A stretch of DNA of 64,000 nt from Isoetes taiwanensis (taxonomy: Eukaryota > Streptophyta > Lycopodiopsida > Isoetales > Isoetaceae), in assembly GCA_021234155.1 (NCBI GenBank), contig JAJEKV010000056.1, forward strand, positions 1,533,330 through 1,597,329, in the 5' to 3' direction. The position numbers and the translations under genes are program-made. Below are positions 12,871 to 24,762 of this stretch, piece by piece; the first letter of the stretch is position 1, and each line of letters begins with the position of its first letter. Below the pieces are notes generated by a model, which ran no database searches, was not told where the DNA came from, and saw nothing but the letters and a program-made list of their open reading frames with translations.

Positions 12871-13011
12871 CATTGTATGAGGGCACATAATATTGAGAAG
12901 TTTGAAAACTATCTCAACTACTGGTTTGTAAAATTTATGAGGAAAACAAGTAACCCAATTCTATGTGTGTCATGTGTAATTCTATTCAAGCAATCAATTC
13001 AGAAATTTCTT

Positions 13012-13768
13012 TTATGGTGTGTGAGTCCCATTTTCAGTCCGAGTCCCAAAATTCAAGATTTGTCCCACTTTAATTAAATATGACTTTTGGGGAAGTAAAA
13101 AAACATGATGATTTCGTCTTTCTTGCCTACACTCAAAAAGACGGTCATCACAACGAACTGCAAACTTTATAGCTTCATCCAAGGTTCTAGGATCCTCCAT
13201 AGTCAGCAACATATCCTTTATATCCTCGCGGAGCCCTCTTCGAAAACAGTCCCGAAGAGCAGCATCTTTCCAGGCTATGTCTATGGCAATCTGTCGAAAC
13301 TCAGAAGCATAAACTGAAGCCGGAGGAGAACCTTGCCTGAGGTTGCCAAGCTTGGTTACTGCTGTGCGTTGCCGATCAGTATCTCCAAAACATGCCTCAA
13401 GTTCAGCAGTAAATGCAGCAAAATTTTGTAACTCGAAAGCCCTTTTCTCCAGTAGGGGGGCGAACCAACTCAAAGCTGACCCAGAAAGAAGAGAGCCAAC
13501 TAGTCCGACCTGTTCCTGATCTGTAGGATACCTGTGAGGGTGGAGCCGAATAACGAGCCGAATCTGATTCAAAAAACCTCGGAGCTTGGATCTAGTGCCA
13601 TTAAATTTTTCTGGCAGGCTAATCTTCGGTTCCGATGACCTCCCAGAGCTAGAGGCTGATTCATGAGAAGCTATCTGTTCTCGGAGCTCCTTGTTATCCA
13701 ATTGCAACTGCTAACATACTTGAACAAGTTGCTGAACCTGCTGGAATAAGGATGAAACCTCCTCCATA
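13012..13768 (-). pseudogene. Ty3/gypsy gag fragment
   Basis: Reads leftward from ATG at 13768. A coiled-coil-like N-terminus (LFQQVQQLVQ) hits an in-frame amber stop about 60 nt in. It then continues as a retrotransposon capsid domain with LPEKFNGTRSKLRGFLNQI, LVGSLLSGSALSWFAPLLEK and FRRGLREDIKDML. This order (LP-x-F-x-G, W-F in the middle, FRRGL near the end) is typical of gypsy gag. No zinc knuckle, protease or RT follows, since the frame runs into unrelated sequence after about 13105, so the element is truncated. Its 5' LTR would lie to the right (see 13855-14327). Confidence 0.8.
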
Positions 13769-14177
13769 GAGACAAAAACCGCCCAATATGTGTAAAGAAA
13801 TCCTTAGGATCAGAGCAGGCAAGAACCGGTAAGGGATTCCGGTTCAAACTGTCATGAACTTACGTGAAAACAAGGAAAATACGTGGAAAATACACAAAAA
13901 ATACGAAAGAAATACGCCAAAATCGTCGAAGAATCTGATATATGAACAGGAATCAAGAGTACAACGAAGGCTCAAGACTGGCGTTGAACCGGAATGGTTC
14001 GACAAGAAGGAGATGTCTCCTTATATATCTAGACCGATGATCAGGATCGCGCCACTCCAATGGATAAGATCATGCCAAGTGTCGTGCATGCAAGCAGGTT
14101 CTAGAATGTTCTAAAACCTCCAGGGAACAATCCTGCATATGAGGATGACGTGATGGAAAGTCTTCAATAAGTATTAG

Positions 14178-14257
14178 TAGTGCACTTGGCAAAGGTGCAC
14201 GACTCTCAACTAGAAGGTTGTGAGTTCAAACCTTGCTTAGTGCAACTACTTTTTTTG
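14178..14257 (+). ncRNA. tRNA-like Pol III unit (SINE head or tRNA relic)
   Basis: Contains a box A (TGGCAAAGGTG) fitting TRGYNNARNNG, a box B (GTTCAAACC) fitting GWTCRANNC about 35 nt downstream, and a T7 run at 14251-14257 that would terminate Pol III. The ends can pair as an acceptor-like stem (gtagtgca with tgcaactac, one bulge). It does not fold into a clean cloverleaf with an identifiable anticodon, so I read it as a tRNA-derived SINE head or degraded tRNA rather than a working tRNA. Confidence 0.5.
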
Positions 14258-14265
14258 CATTCGTG

Positions 14266-14327
14266 TGACGACCTCATACGAGTATAATGCTCGTATGATA
14301 CGAATACCCATACGGTCGTCACACAAC
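14266..14327. repeat. Nested inverted repeat
   Basis: Outer arms gtgtgacgacc and ggtcgtcacac are perfect 11-bp complements. Inside them, atacgag and ctcgtat pair around a short loop. It sits right after the Pol III terminator of the tRNA-like unit and at the outer tip of the candidate LTR. Confidence 0.7.
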
Positions 14328-14654
14328 CTCACTATTATGCAGTCAAGTCCGGCTCATGGGAACGTGCCCTCGGCTCATGCTCAACCTCCAGTCCATCATT
14401 TCGAATATTCATGACATAATCATTTTCAAAAAGAATCTAAGCCTTGAAATGGAACCCAAAAAAAACCTTTACCGGTGTATGAGGTAGAAACCATGCACCA
14501 GTGATGGAAAAAGTCCTAGACATGCCAATTTTTTCGGTACAAATTTTGGTTTTGTCGGTACAAAGTATAACATGTTCCAAGATCAATAGGAAATTAGCTG
14601 GTACAATTGGGTTTTGATAGAAAAATTGTCGGTACATACAAAAATTTATAGGAT

Positions 14655-14790
14655 TTTTGGGTTGCCCCTAAGGGGACCTTCGTGCATGTGGGTTTGTGGC
14701 ATATTCCAAGTATATGTCAGTATATACTTGGAATATGCCAATGACTGCTCCAAACCCATTGTTGGTTGTAAACTAGCGGTCAATTATTTG
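14655..14790. repeat. Hairpin repeat family, copy 1
   Basis: Starts tttttgggttgcccctaagg and carries a perfect 18-bp inverted repeat, ggcatattccaagtatat (14698-14715) against 14722-14739, with a 6-nt loop. It ends in a shared ctccaaac...gttgtaaa...ggtc tail. A second copy lies at 56231-56385, and its head recurs at 61890. Confidence 0.7.
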
Positions 14791-14959
14791 TTGGTTAGCC
14801 AATGTGGAAACGGCTAACTGGTGCTTCTTGCTCGAGGGAGGCTATGGCGAATTGGCACCCCAAAAGATCGATGGCAACTACAGTTCATTCTTCAAATGGC
14901 GGTTTTACAAGTGCCAATTCTTGCCTAGAAGCCATTGAAGATGTGGTTTCCATAACACT

Positions 14960-16190
14960 CATTTAATGCTTTACCACCCCAAGTGCATAAAGTTATTAGT
15001 CCTTTTCAACGAGCATATCTTTTTTTAAGAAGGATCACATCAAGCAAATAATACATATGCAAAAAAAATAGAACACAATCATTTCGCATGGTGTGATACG
15101 CTTTCTTGCTTGTTGTCAAGTTAAACTTAAACACAAGTACCCCTTCCTATTCTTCCTATTTGCATCTAAAATACTTTACCAACTCTAGTAGTACATAAAG
15201 TTATTAGCCCTTTTCAAAAAGCAAACACTTTATCAATAAATGAGCATGTCATATATCCACACTTAACTTCAAATAAGACACATATATATTTCTTTTATTA
15301 AAAGATAATCAAAGTAATTTTACTATAGGAAGTCATCTTTTTCCAAAAAGATCACACCAAGCAAATTTTGTATAAGCTAAAAGGTTGGAATGTACTAAAT
15401 TCGCATGGTGTGATCCACTTTCTTGTTTGTTGTCAATAGATAATAACACCAAGTCCCTCATCAATAGTCTCCCATTTGCATATAAAAATATGTATCATTC
15501 AAGTTATATTATGTTTTATGAACTAAACTTTTTCAAAGAGGGTCCCAAAGCAAAATACAAACACTTAATCAATAAGCCAACACTTTACCAACAACCAAAG
15601 CTTTATTAAATAAGATTTTTATGTTATTTTATCAAACCTAACAATGTTTCCATATGTGACACTTTGTGTTAACTGATCCAAAGGCTCACGAAAGCAACAT
15701 TTTATACAATATGTCTTTGGAGCTTTTGTGTCGTGGCATTAGTAAACACCTCTAATGGAGCAAATATTTTGTAACTCATTTTTTCAACAACCCTGGATGC
15801 ACGTCTTATCGAACATTTCTTCATTGCAAGGACACCATTCTCATAACTTTGAGGCTTGCACAATTCGCTTAAAAGAGGTCATGGGACGACTTTTAAGCTC
15901 GGCTCCCACAACTTTACAACATAAAACTAGATGCCCATTGCCCTGAATGTATATCTTGGAAAAGCATGTCTCTTATGTCCATATGTTAGACAACAACGAT
16001 GCTAGTAATGTTTTTCCCTAGTCTCAAATCCCCAACATCTGATAAATATAGCCCAAAGAAAAATATGTGATTCAGTGGGTGAATATAAATCAAGAAGAGG
16101 GAAGAAAAAAGAAGCAAGGATCACATGACGCGAAATCTCACTACACATTTACAAAGTGCATATGCATTTTCGCATGGTGTGTGTGATCCA
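14960..16190. repeat. Degenerate inverted-repeat units (MITE-like), three occurrences
   Basis: The phrase ttcgcatggtgtgat recurs at about 15084, 15401 and 16169. Each time it is preceded by a nearly complementary gatcacaccaagcaaat-type phrase (15033, 15349, 16116), forming imperfect hairpins. Around the first two, further text repeats (cataaagttattag, ctttcttg.ttgttgtcaa) at a spacing of about 200-320 nt. No protein coding is visible. Confidence 0.5.
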
Positions 16191-19100
16191 TGTATTATTG
16201 AGGGTGCAAATTTGCAAATATCCTCCTCTTCAAATCCCTTTCCCCCCTCCCTTTCCTTTTTTTTTTTTGCAATATACTATCCATAGCATTTATTTTGAAC
16301 CCTATAGTTCTACCTATTCATTGCGTATGAATGTCGCTCCGGCGATGTAACTCCATAGTCACCCTTCGTTAAGGATAGCATTCTCACCCACGAGCCTATG
16401 GATAGATATCCTTCCACCGTCATGCCTTTATTGTTTTGTAAGTGATGCACTGCAGAAGCAATGTAGGAGTACTAGGAGCAATGATGGATGCAATTAGAGA
16501 TACAGATCGGTCGTTGAATTGTAAGAATGAATGGCAGGGAGCAATACGTTGAATGGGAAGAGCTGAAAAGTAGGAAAACTTCAGAATGAAAATTTGGGTA
16601 GTAAAAACATGGCATGTAATGTACGTTTGCTTGTCCGCACATCGCCTCGCCGTTGTCGCTTAACTCTATGCTCGCCCCTCATCGATGCTATAACATACTC
16701 ACCCATGAACCTTTAGAGACATAACCTCCTACTTCTTGACCTTGAGTGTTCTGTAAATGGGACTATTGGAGACTTGGATTCCAAATGAAGAGTGAAGGCA
16801 GAGAGGATGCACGTAGCGGCGCTAATGTGAACAATGGAAATCTTGGCGCTAAAATTTGATAAGGTGGTTGGTGCATGTGGGCATGTGCACAGTAGGCGGA
16901 AAAAGTAGCCATTATTTTGGTCCGCGATACGATTTTCGAAAAATGCGGGCCATTAATGTGGTTGCAATGAATGCACAAATATGTCCTATGAAATTTCGCC
17001 ATGTGGATGCCAAGTAAGCCTGCTCCTCTTTCTACTTGCCAACTAATACTGACTTTGGAAAAAAATGCGCAAACATCATTGGTCGCGAGAAACATGACGT
17101 GGAATTCTGGCATCCAAGTTATGGGCCATTTTGAAACCCCAAATCCGCCCTAATGCCAATTCAGTTCCTTCTTGTAAGCAATCCGGAAGAATATCATGGT
17201 TTTACATGAAATTTTTTGACGTTTGAGTAAAGTAGATTCTGTTTGTGTTGTGTGTTCTGTGCGCTGTAGCAAAGAAATGACCCATCTGCTCAGAACCCAA
17301 AGCTCGATAGAAATGCTATGTGTTTGGGAAGCAATTCATTGCAAAAGTTGCATTGCAGTGAATGAAAACTGCAAACCTTCCAATTTCTGGCATGAAAATC
17401 AACTCAAAAGCTTTATCTCAAATTTGCAAATCTAATAAGCAGATTCAAAAAACAAATTGCAGGGAGCAGAGATTTGCCCAGTTTGAGCTGTCCCATAGAT
17501 ATGTTGGAGCCCCAGATATCACAGAAGAGATCCACGCATCTCAGATTTGGGGATCTGCTCTAAAACCTATACACAAAGGCAAATTCTAAATCTAAGAAAG
17601 CAAACATGTTTGATCTTAAGCAAGATCTTGTTTGGCCAAGATCTTCAGCTGGCCGGACCTACTGGCCAAGCAATGATCTTGTCTGATGGTTTTGGTAAAT
17701 AAGCAAGACAGGGAATGAGTTTGTTTGACTGGTTTGGCAGATGGTTTTGTTCTGATCAAGCCCAAGGTTTCATGTGGGCAGTTTCTTCAAGCATATACAT
17801 GGCAGCAAGAAAGGGATTGTCCACTAGTCTCAACACTAGAGCGATCAAAAGATCAGGGAAACCCCTGCTAAATTGTTTTGCCAGAATTCGAGCGCTTTGT
17901 TCTACCAATGTCTACATTTGGCATCGAAAATTGGTTTACGGCTAGTATTCGCCTTCCCTTCCACCGACCTAGGTTGTCACAAAAGCAATTTGCCATCCAA
18001 TTTATGTAAACGGGAGGCTTAGATCTCTATCAAATCCTTTCTAGCATAGGAGGTAAAGTTGGAGTAGTTAAGAACCACCAGAATTAGAAAATTTATGACA
18101 AAAAACATGCCTTTAGAAATTTTAGTGACAGAACCGATTCAGGGCCACACCCATATGCTGCTGGGAAATTAAATGTAGGTATTTCCAGAAACATGGCTAT
18201 ATGGAACTGGAAATTGTGATCAATTGGTTTTGCAGCCAGCAATTAAATTGGAAACTGGCAAAAGATTTCTTCTAGCAGGATCAATAGTTGGGAAGATCAG
18301 GATCCGGCTAATTATTTGCCATAGCTCCAAGATTTAGAATGTCTTGAAAAGAAATCAATCAAAATGTAGGCCCCAAATTCGTGGGTTACACAAGCCCAGC
18401 TCAAACGAGGCTTAACTACTCATATTTTGGGTGATTATGCGAAAGAAATTTTAAAGCAAATTTTGTTTAAGCTCAGAAAAGAAATGAATTCGTGGCATGA
18501 ATTTGCGCTTTAATCGGGCGCTTATATTCTAAACAATTGAGAACTTCAAATAGAAAGAGCATTTCACCGGATTAAACAAAAGAGCAGATTTGATGGATAT
18601 AGCCTTGGTACGCACCTACCCATAATTGGGCCGCTTAGCTTGTGCTAAAAGCAAAAATTCCACGTATTACTTGATCGCAGGCAAGATAGACCAAATTAGG
18701 TTCTTCAATAGAGCCACAGGTAGCTTGGTCCGCCAAGTTGGAAGGATTTAAATGCAAGAAAAAGTTTGCCTTTCTCGTGATGTGAGCTTGAGCAACACGA
18801 CATCCTCAGATATTAACAAAGTTTTCGGTTCCAAATGTTACATTTGGAATTTTTCTCGCCTGAGATATTTATTTTTGAATTTTTTTTTGGCCGGAAAATT
18901 TCTTTTTTTTTCCTACTAATTATTTATATAGGAAAGATAATCTTTGGCCATATCAGTTACCATTATTTCCTAGGTAATACCATAGTTTTGGACGTTTTTT
19001 ATTGCTTTCACACATGTACGTACCATGACCTTCCAGTTGTGTTACAATTCTATTGTGCATTTCTTGTAAATATAAGAAAGTTTTCCTATATCGGTCTCAG

Positions 19101-19320
19101 TGGACGATAAAAAAACTATTCTATTCTATATAAACATTTGATAGTGGATGTTTGCTTTTAAGTTCTACCACGTGGTGTTTGCTACCATAGAGACTTGTCG
19201 TGATGTTGCGCTTATAGGTGGTAACTCAGCTACTCCTCCCATCTTCCTTTGTGTGATCCTTGAGGTGAGATTTTGTTTGAATCTGAGTTTTCAAAACTAT
19301 GTGTTCAATTAAAAAATTAA
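16191..19320. other. Intergenic sequence, nothing recognised
   Basis: AT-rich to mixed sequence with only short unrelated open frames. The T-rich stretch 18835-18960 gives a hydrophobic 91-codon frame that looks like low-complexity reading, not a gene. No repeat unit, RNA gene or conserved protein motif was found. Confidence 0.6.
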
Positions 19321-19328
19321 GTTTCCAG

Positions 19329-19535
19329 GAGCTTATGGATCAACCAGTTGTAGCTGCTGATGGATACACTTATGAATATGAGGCAATAAAACAATGGCTT
19401 GAGTGAGGAGCATGATACCTCTCCACTGACAAATGTAAAGCTGGAACACAAACGAGTCGTACCAAACTACCTTCTCTAAAATTTAATTTCCGAGTGGAAA
19501 TTTGCCAAAACTAGGAGGGCTTGTTATGTGTGATT
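19329..19535 (+). pseudogene. U-box E3 ligase exon relic
   Basis: A clean acceptor (gtttccag, ending 19328) opens a frame reading ELMDQPVVAADGYTYEYEAI then KQWLE, a stop and shift, then EHDTSPLTNVKLEHKRVVPN and NLISEW. This is the C-terminal two thirds of a U-box (DP-V-ADG-TYE, HDTSP-TN--L, PN--L---I-EW), the E2-binding fold of plant PUB ubiquitin ligases. The intron position just before E-L-M also fits PUB genes of the kinase-U-box type. A 1-nt loss near 19406 and a TAA near 19478 break it. Nothing upstream within 1 kb looks like the kinase domain, so it is a relic. Confidence 0.75.
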
Positions 19536-19703
19536 GTAAAATGGTGAGTTAAAACACAGTTTTCCCTTTATCTTTGGTGATTCAGAGGCAGTTGGTGGTT
19601 TGTGTGACCAACCAGTTCAACTTATTTCTAATTATGGCCTCCAACTTCTTTTTCAGTTCGGCCTTATTCAGCTTATTCTGCTTCAAAGTGCAGACACAAA
19701 AGG

Positions 19704-20076
19704 TGTTAAATATTCATGTTATAATGGTATCAAGGCATTGGGTTGAATTCAAGGTTAGAATGAAATTAGTATTTCCTGATAATGACCGATATGTAAAGGT
19801 GGAGACAGACTTACCTGTTCCGGAATTGAGCATAAGTGTTGAAGGGAGAGAGAGAGACGATTAGATCGGCAGTTATTGTGTTGAGCGGCTAGGCCAGAGT
19901 ATAGGTGGAGAATCGGCTAAGGGGGAGACCTGTGCTACAGTAATCGGCCTTCAATTGTGAAGTGAAAATACAATTGAATTATTGTCTTGTTCTAATATTG
20001 TTCTAATAGTATGGTTTTCTAATCGATTACCTTGCTAGCATATTGCTTCAATAGATAAGTTGAAGTTATTCTTAAG
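19704..20076 (+). repeat. Copia 5' LTR (3' tip deleted)
   Basis: Starts TGTTAAATATTC and parallels the LTR at 28433 up to gttattcttaag. At that point the sequence changes to integrase coding instead of completing the last ~30 bp of LTR. It carries an extra insert of about 18 bp near 19910-19930 relative to the other LTRs. Confidence 0.8.
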
Positions 20077-20079
20077 TCA

Positions 20080-21285
20080 CTAAAATTATGGCATCAAAGG
20101 CTTTGCCATGCAAATAAGAAAAACATCAAACTGATGGAAAAGAGAAAAATTATTCAAATTGGAACAGACAAAAATGACTTGTGGATATGCAGGGGCTGTA
20201 TGCTAGGCAAATCAGCAAGGTTACCTTTTAAAAGGTCATCAAAAAGAGCAACAGAAATTCTGCAATTAGTACATACAGACTTATGCGGTCCAATTAATGT
20301 AAGAAGTATGTCTGGGAAACGGTACTTTATTACATTTATTGATGACTACAGTAGGAGATCAAAGTTTCTGAGAAGTAAAGATCAAGCATACGATGCCTTC
20401 AAGTTTTTTAAAGCTGAAGTGGAGAATGCAACAGGAAAAAAAAATTAAATGTGTAAGGTCGGATAGGGGTGGAGAATATCTTTCTGAAAGATTCAAACTG
20501 TTCTGCTCAAAGCATGGCATAAAACGGCAGCTTACAGTTAGCCACACACCCCAGCAGAATGGGGTAGCAGAAAGAAAGAATCGTACAATTCTTAATGCGG
20601 TAAGGTCTATGCTTAAGTTTACAGGACTGCCAAACTATTTATGGGAAGAAGCAGCAAGAACTGTAGTGTTCGTACAAAACATGTTACCATCTGCAAGTAT
20701 TCAAGGAAAAATTCCAGAATCTCTATGGTCTGGCAAGGATACAAACTATGATGCATTAAGAGCATATGGCTGTCTTGCATATGCTCATATACCAACTGAA
20801 TTAACAAAAAAAAGACAATAGAGCACGGATAACATATTTAGTTGGATATGATGCTAATTCTAAGGGTTATAGACTTTACGATCCGATGAGAAAGACTGTT
20901 ATAGTCAGCAGGGATGTGGTATTTGACGAGACGATCTTGTATAAATTTAAATCCAGTGATGAAGAAAGAAAGATCAATGAAAATGTGAACTTGCAAGGTG
21001 ATATAGATCAAATAATTGATGATGATGAAGAGAGTATAGAGAATGAGCAGGAGGTCAGACCAAATAGACCAGTTGAGCAAGCTGAAGCAGTTGGATCAAG
21101 AGATCAAGAACAAGTTTTAGCCAAGAATAATAATGACATAGCTGGTCCGGTACCTTCTGATAGCACAATAGACAAGAAGGCTAAGAGGAAGCGTACACAA
21201 GTAGAAGTGCTAAAGGAAGACACAAAAATAAATACAGAGAAGTATGGCAGAGATGTTGAAGGAAGGAAGGAAAGAAGGTATTTTT
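20080..21285 (+). pseudogene. Copia integrase region
   Basis: Begins with the pre-integrase HHCC finger (LWHQRLCHAN...CRGCMLG). The catalytic core has D in VHTDLCGP, D in FIDDYSR and E in SDRGGEYLS, all three acidic residues present. HTPQQNGVAERKNRTI follows. One extra A in the run at 20438-20447 shifts the frame, and a stop at 20819-20821 breaks it again. After 20886 the frame codes an acidic, lysine-rich linker that ends where the nested LINE begins. In a complete element this enzyme joins cDNA ends to the host chromosome. Confidence 0.85.
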
Positions 21286-21339
21286 ATCGTCTGCGGAGAC
21301 CAATCGGTCTATGGGACCCAATACAAAAACGCAGCAAGC

Positions 21340-21410
21340 GGATTACTGCCCGGATTAAAAACCCCCCGCCCCGAAGGGTTTTCGAGGGAAAAACCGCGGG
21401 CAAAGAATCA
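21340..21410 (-). other. Structured 3' module shared with non-coding elements
   Basis: The segment reading cggattaaaa...gggttttcgaggg...aaaaccgcggg matches modules at 53001-53077 and 57402-57482 in the same relative orientation. Here the closing stem is TGCCCG (21347-21352) with CGGGCA (21397-21402), extended by GATT/AATC after an internal loop. Beyond it the tail ttttgtattgggtcc (minus strand) also resembles the non-coding elements' tail. Confidence 0.6.
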
Positions 21411-21619
21411 CCGGCCGACAAACCGTCCTAACATATAAAATGCAAAACACCCAAATATATACAATCATGCATCAGACCCATAATGCCTAATCGGGCGGGC
21501 AGCCAGGCGTGGAAAAAGGTGACCTCGCAGATCCAAGTACCTCCCGAATGTAACGACCCCGTGGCACGCATCGACGACGGTGTGTTCATCGGCAAATGTA
21601 AGGGCAAGTCCGGTCGCAC

Positions 21620-24600
21620 TAAAGGAGGATCCGCCCGGATCCGACCGAACGGCCGGGCAACTCGAAAGTGTGAGACTCATCCTCAATGGCACCCGCTTGA
21701 CAAAGACCGACAGAGAGTCTCGGCGGGGCTCCCCAATCCACCGCACGCCTCGGCGAAGATGGTGGGCACACAAGGCGAATGGAGGCAATGAGTCCGCGCC
21801 AGGGGGCACCGGGAACGGCGGTAGAGCTCGGGCCCGGGCTAACACGGGTTGATGTGCTCCTTGTAATGGGCCGTTTGACCTGCTCTAGGCCCGGGTCCCG
21901 AGCTTGCCAAGGAAGCAAGCATCTAGGTACTCCCCCGGCTCGCCACGACGGGCCATACACGACGCACTTTGTGCTCTGACGTTCCATCCGGGCGAGCCAC
22001 TGATCTCTTACCCCTCCAACAGGCCCCGGAAGGCTGCGGACCCATTGCCATAGTGTAAGCGGGTCGCGGAGCCGAGCATCATCCATAGTAACCACTTTCT
22101 GAAAATAGGCGATGTGTCTATCAAGGGCTGCCTGAGGCGCAAGAATCCATTTCTGCAGCAGAATCTGATAGGGGACCGAAGGTTTCACCCCAAGTGCCCG
22201 TGCCAAAAATGCCTTCTACACCTGCTCCAAGTCATTCCAGGTCGCCAAAGAGACGACCGGGCCCCAAACCTCGACCCCGTATAGAAGGACAGGCTCGACC
22301 AATGCCCAAGCAGATGTGTGATGGCCCCAATCATAGAGCTCGCTGCGGTGATATTTGTTCCCGCAAGGCATAAAGCGCTTTCCGGCCGTCACCTCACCCA
22401 AGCGGATAGACGCCTCCCGCCAGAAGCGAGGGAGGGGAACTCCACCCCCGTGTACTTGTAGGTGGGCGTGGACCTCCACAGCCGTCCCGATATGTGAGTC
22501 ACGGGGAGGCATGGGGTGACGGAAGAGGATATGAGGACCACCCCGTCTTGCTTGGTGATTCACGCAAGATGTCTCAGAGGCCCGACAAAATGTGTCTAGG
22601 GCATCCGGATGAGATCGTGATAGCTTCGGGTGTGGGCCGCCAGCCAACATCGCCCCGCAGATAGATGAGCCGCGAGATGACTGGTGCAAAAGTGGATGCC
22701 ATCCCCATGCTCGAGAAGCCGGGGCTCTAACCGATCAATGTAGAGGCCAAAAGTGTTGGTGAGAGGGGGCAACCGCCAACCCCCGATACTATCGGTGAAT
22801 GCTTGGCCCGCCGGTGCGATCCCGCCAAAACAACTCTCATAAGCTGTGTATATGGCATTGCGCACATGTGCAGCGGCAGCCTCGGTTGACGCTAGCCTAG
22901 CCCACTGCCTTTTCCCGGGAAATCAGATCAAAAAGCCTTCGCTAAGTCCACAAAGCAACAATACAAGTCCCCGCCATGGTTTCGGCCGTCTTCAATCGCC
23001 CCGCAGTGTAAAGATATGGTCAATCGCTGAGTGGCGGGGTCTAAAGCCCGCGCTTGTGTGAGGGTCGCGACATCTCGACCTCGCCCCGCCGGTCAATCTT
23101 TGCTTTCGAGAATGCCACCAACAGTTTGGCAAACACCGAACCGACCATGATCGCCCCGTAATTGGCGGACGGTGTGGGTCGCCCGCCTTTGTGAATGGGA
23201 ACAACCCCGCTTGTGGTCCATTGTCGGGGAAACCTTCCCGCAATGCTCGTTGAACAGGTAGTGAGGATCGGCACAAGCGCTACCCCCGCCCATTTGAGTA
23301 ACTCGGCTCGCATACCATCGAGGTCATTTGCCTTCCCATTAGCCACCGTTGCAAAGCCCTCCACAACATCCTCCTCCACGAACCAATGGGGCCATCCCTG
23401 TGGGGGTATGGGCGCACGCCCCCCTCGGTGGGTCATAGAGCTGCAAGTAGCATCGCTCCCACCGCCCGGTGTGATGTCCCCCGTAGGGTCGGGCTGGCCT
23501 TCGAGCACTCAAGGCCGGAAGGTTCGAGGATGAGTGTCCAAGCAGCCTAACATCTCCCCCGATGTTCGGTGAAGGTACCGCGCCTTTGTCTCCTTCAAAT
23601 GGGCGCTGTATTGTGTGGTGGCTCGCAAGCCGGTACTGGATCCGTAATGTGATTTTGAGCCGCCGCTATGTTTTTACACTCCGCGATCCAACCATCGGGT
23701 TACGCTGAATGTTGCTGATCCCGAAGCGGCGCACCGCTAAAAGCACTCCGCCCGCCGTGATCCCGTAATAGCCAAGTCACCGGTTCTGTCACGCTTCTAG
23801 TGTGGGGGTCCGCACTATCGGGAGGGCGCCCATGAGCATCTCGGGCGTAGTCCCGCGCCTCGCTCATAATCTAGTCGCAATCGAGGATGGCGAGGGGGCA
23901 TAGTGGGGGTTTCCGCGGCTTGCCAAACCAGGTCCAAATAAAGTGGGAGGTGATTCGAAGTCGACCTCCTCATCCCGACCGCTTCATGCCCACCCGGAAA
24001 CGATCGATGAGATGCATATCTTGGCGCAACTACTGAGCACATAGTCCACCACACTAGACCCTCCCCCCGATTGTCCCGTCGCATGTGCACTTGCGAGAAT
24101 CGGCCACCGCGGATGTGCCATTGCAAATTATCAAGTCAAAAATACCACATAGCAGAGCAACCGTCGCCAAAGCGAAAGTGACCTGGCCGTCATCCGATCC
24201 TCGTGGCCGTTGCTTCGCGGACGAGCCGCAGGACATCGTCGCCGAGGGGTCAAGTCGCATGGGCTGCTCTACTCCCCGTCGTGCATTGAAATCTCCAAGA
24301 AGGACGACCCTACCCAACCGGCTGGTGTCGCCAGATGTCATCATATAGATCGACATAAGGGTCCATCCTATCCGCATCGGGGTGGCTGCGATAGAAGGTG
24401 CTCTCAAGCGTAAGGGAAATAACAGCGCCAGAAAAAGAGGGTTGCCACGGTATTATGCACACTAACCCACAAGTACCGGTTGTGTCCGTCTGCCTTGTGG
24501 AGGGTAACCCAATGTGCCAAGGTTGTCCGGTAGTAGCAAGCCACTCCATCATGACCCCTCCGCCCCTGCATGTATTGAAGACCGAGAAATGTTGGTAACC

Positions 24601-24762
24601 CGGCAGATCGTAGCTGCGGCCCAAAGATGCTCCCATGTCTCCATGAGAAAGATGAGATCCATATCGGCCGCCACGGGAGTTTAGATCGCCCCTTCGCCAA
24701 GGGAAGCCTCGACAATTCCATGAGACCACCCGGAGGCAATAATTCCTATTTGTCGCCACCAT
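21620..24762 (-). pseudogene. LINE ORF2: endonuclease and reverse transcriptase
   Basis: Reads leftward. The apurinic-type endonuclease starts at 24762 with LRVVSWNCRGFPWR and later VVLLGDFNARRGVE (near 24270-24315). The RT domain begins about 23370 with NGKANDLDGMRAELLKWAG and VVPIHKGGRPTPSANY; motif A FVDLAKAF lies near 22940, and the YADD site near 22660 is damaged. Downstream, PVLLYGVEVWGP (22245-22290) is the usual post-RT motif of this LINE group. Several frameshifts break the chain. The enzyme would nick target DNA and copy its own RNA from the nick. Confidence 0.8.

Larger units (their letters stand above)
13855..14327 (-). repeat. Candidate 5' LTR of the gypsy fragment
   Basis: On the minus strand this segment would start TGTGACGACC at 14327 and end near 13855 in ...GTAAGTTCA, just upstream of the gag ATG: the right position, size and TG...CA termini for an LTR. 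I found no second copy and no convincing tRNA primer site, so the call is tentative. It contains the tRNA-like unit at 14178-14257 and a nested inverted repeat at its outer end. Confidence 0.35.

Noticed and set aside
18835-19110. Hydrophobic 91-codon frame
   Set aside because: Produced by a T-rich tract; low complexity, no homology.
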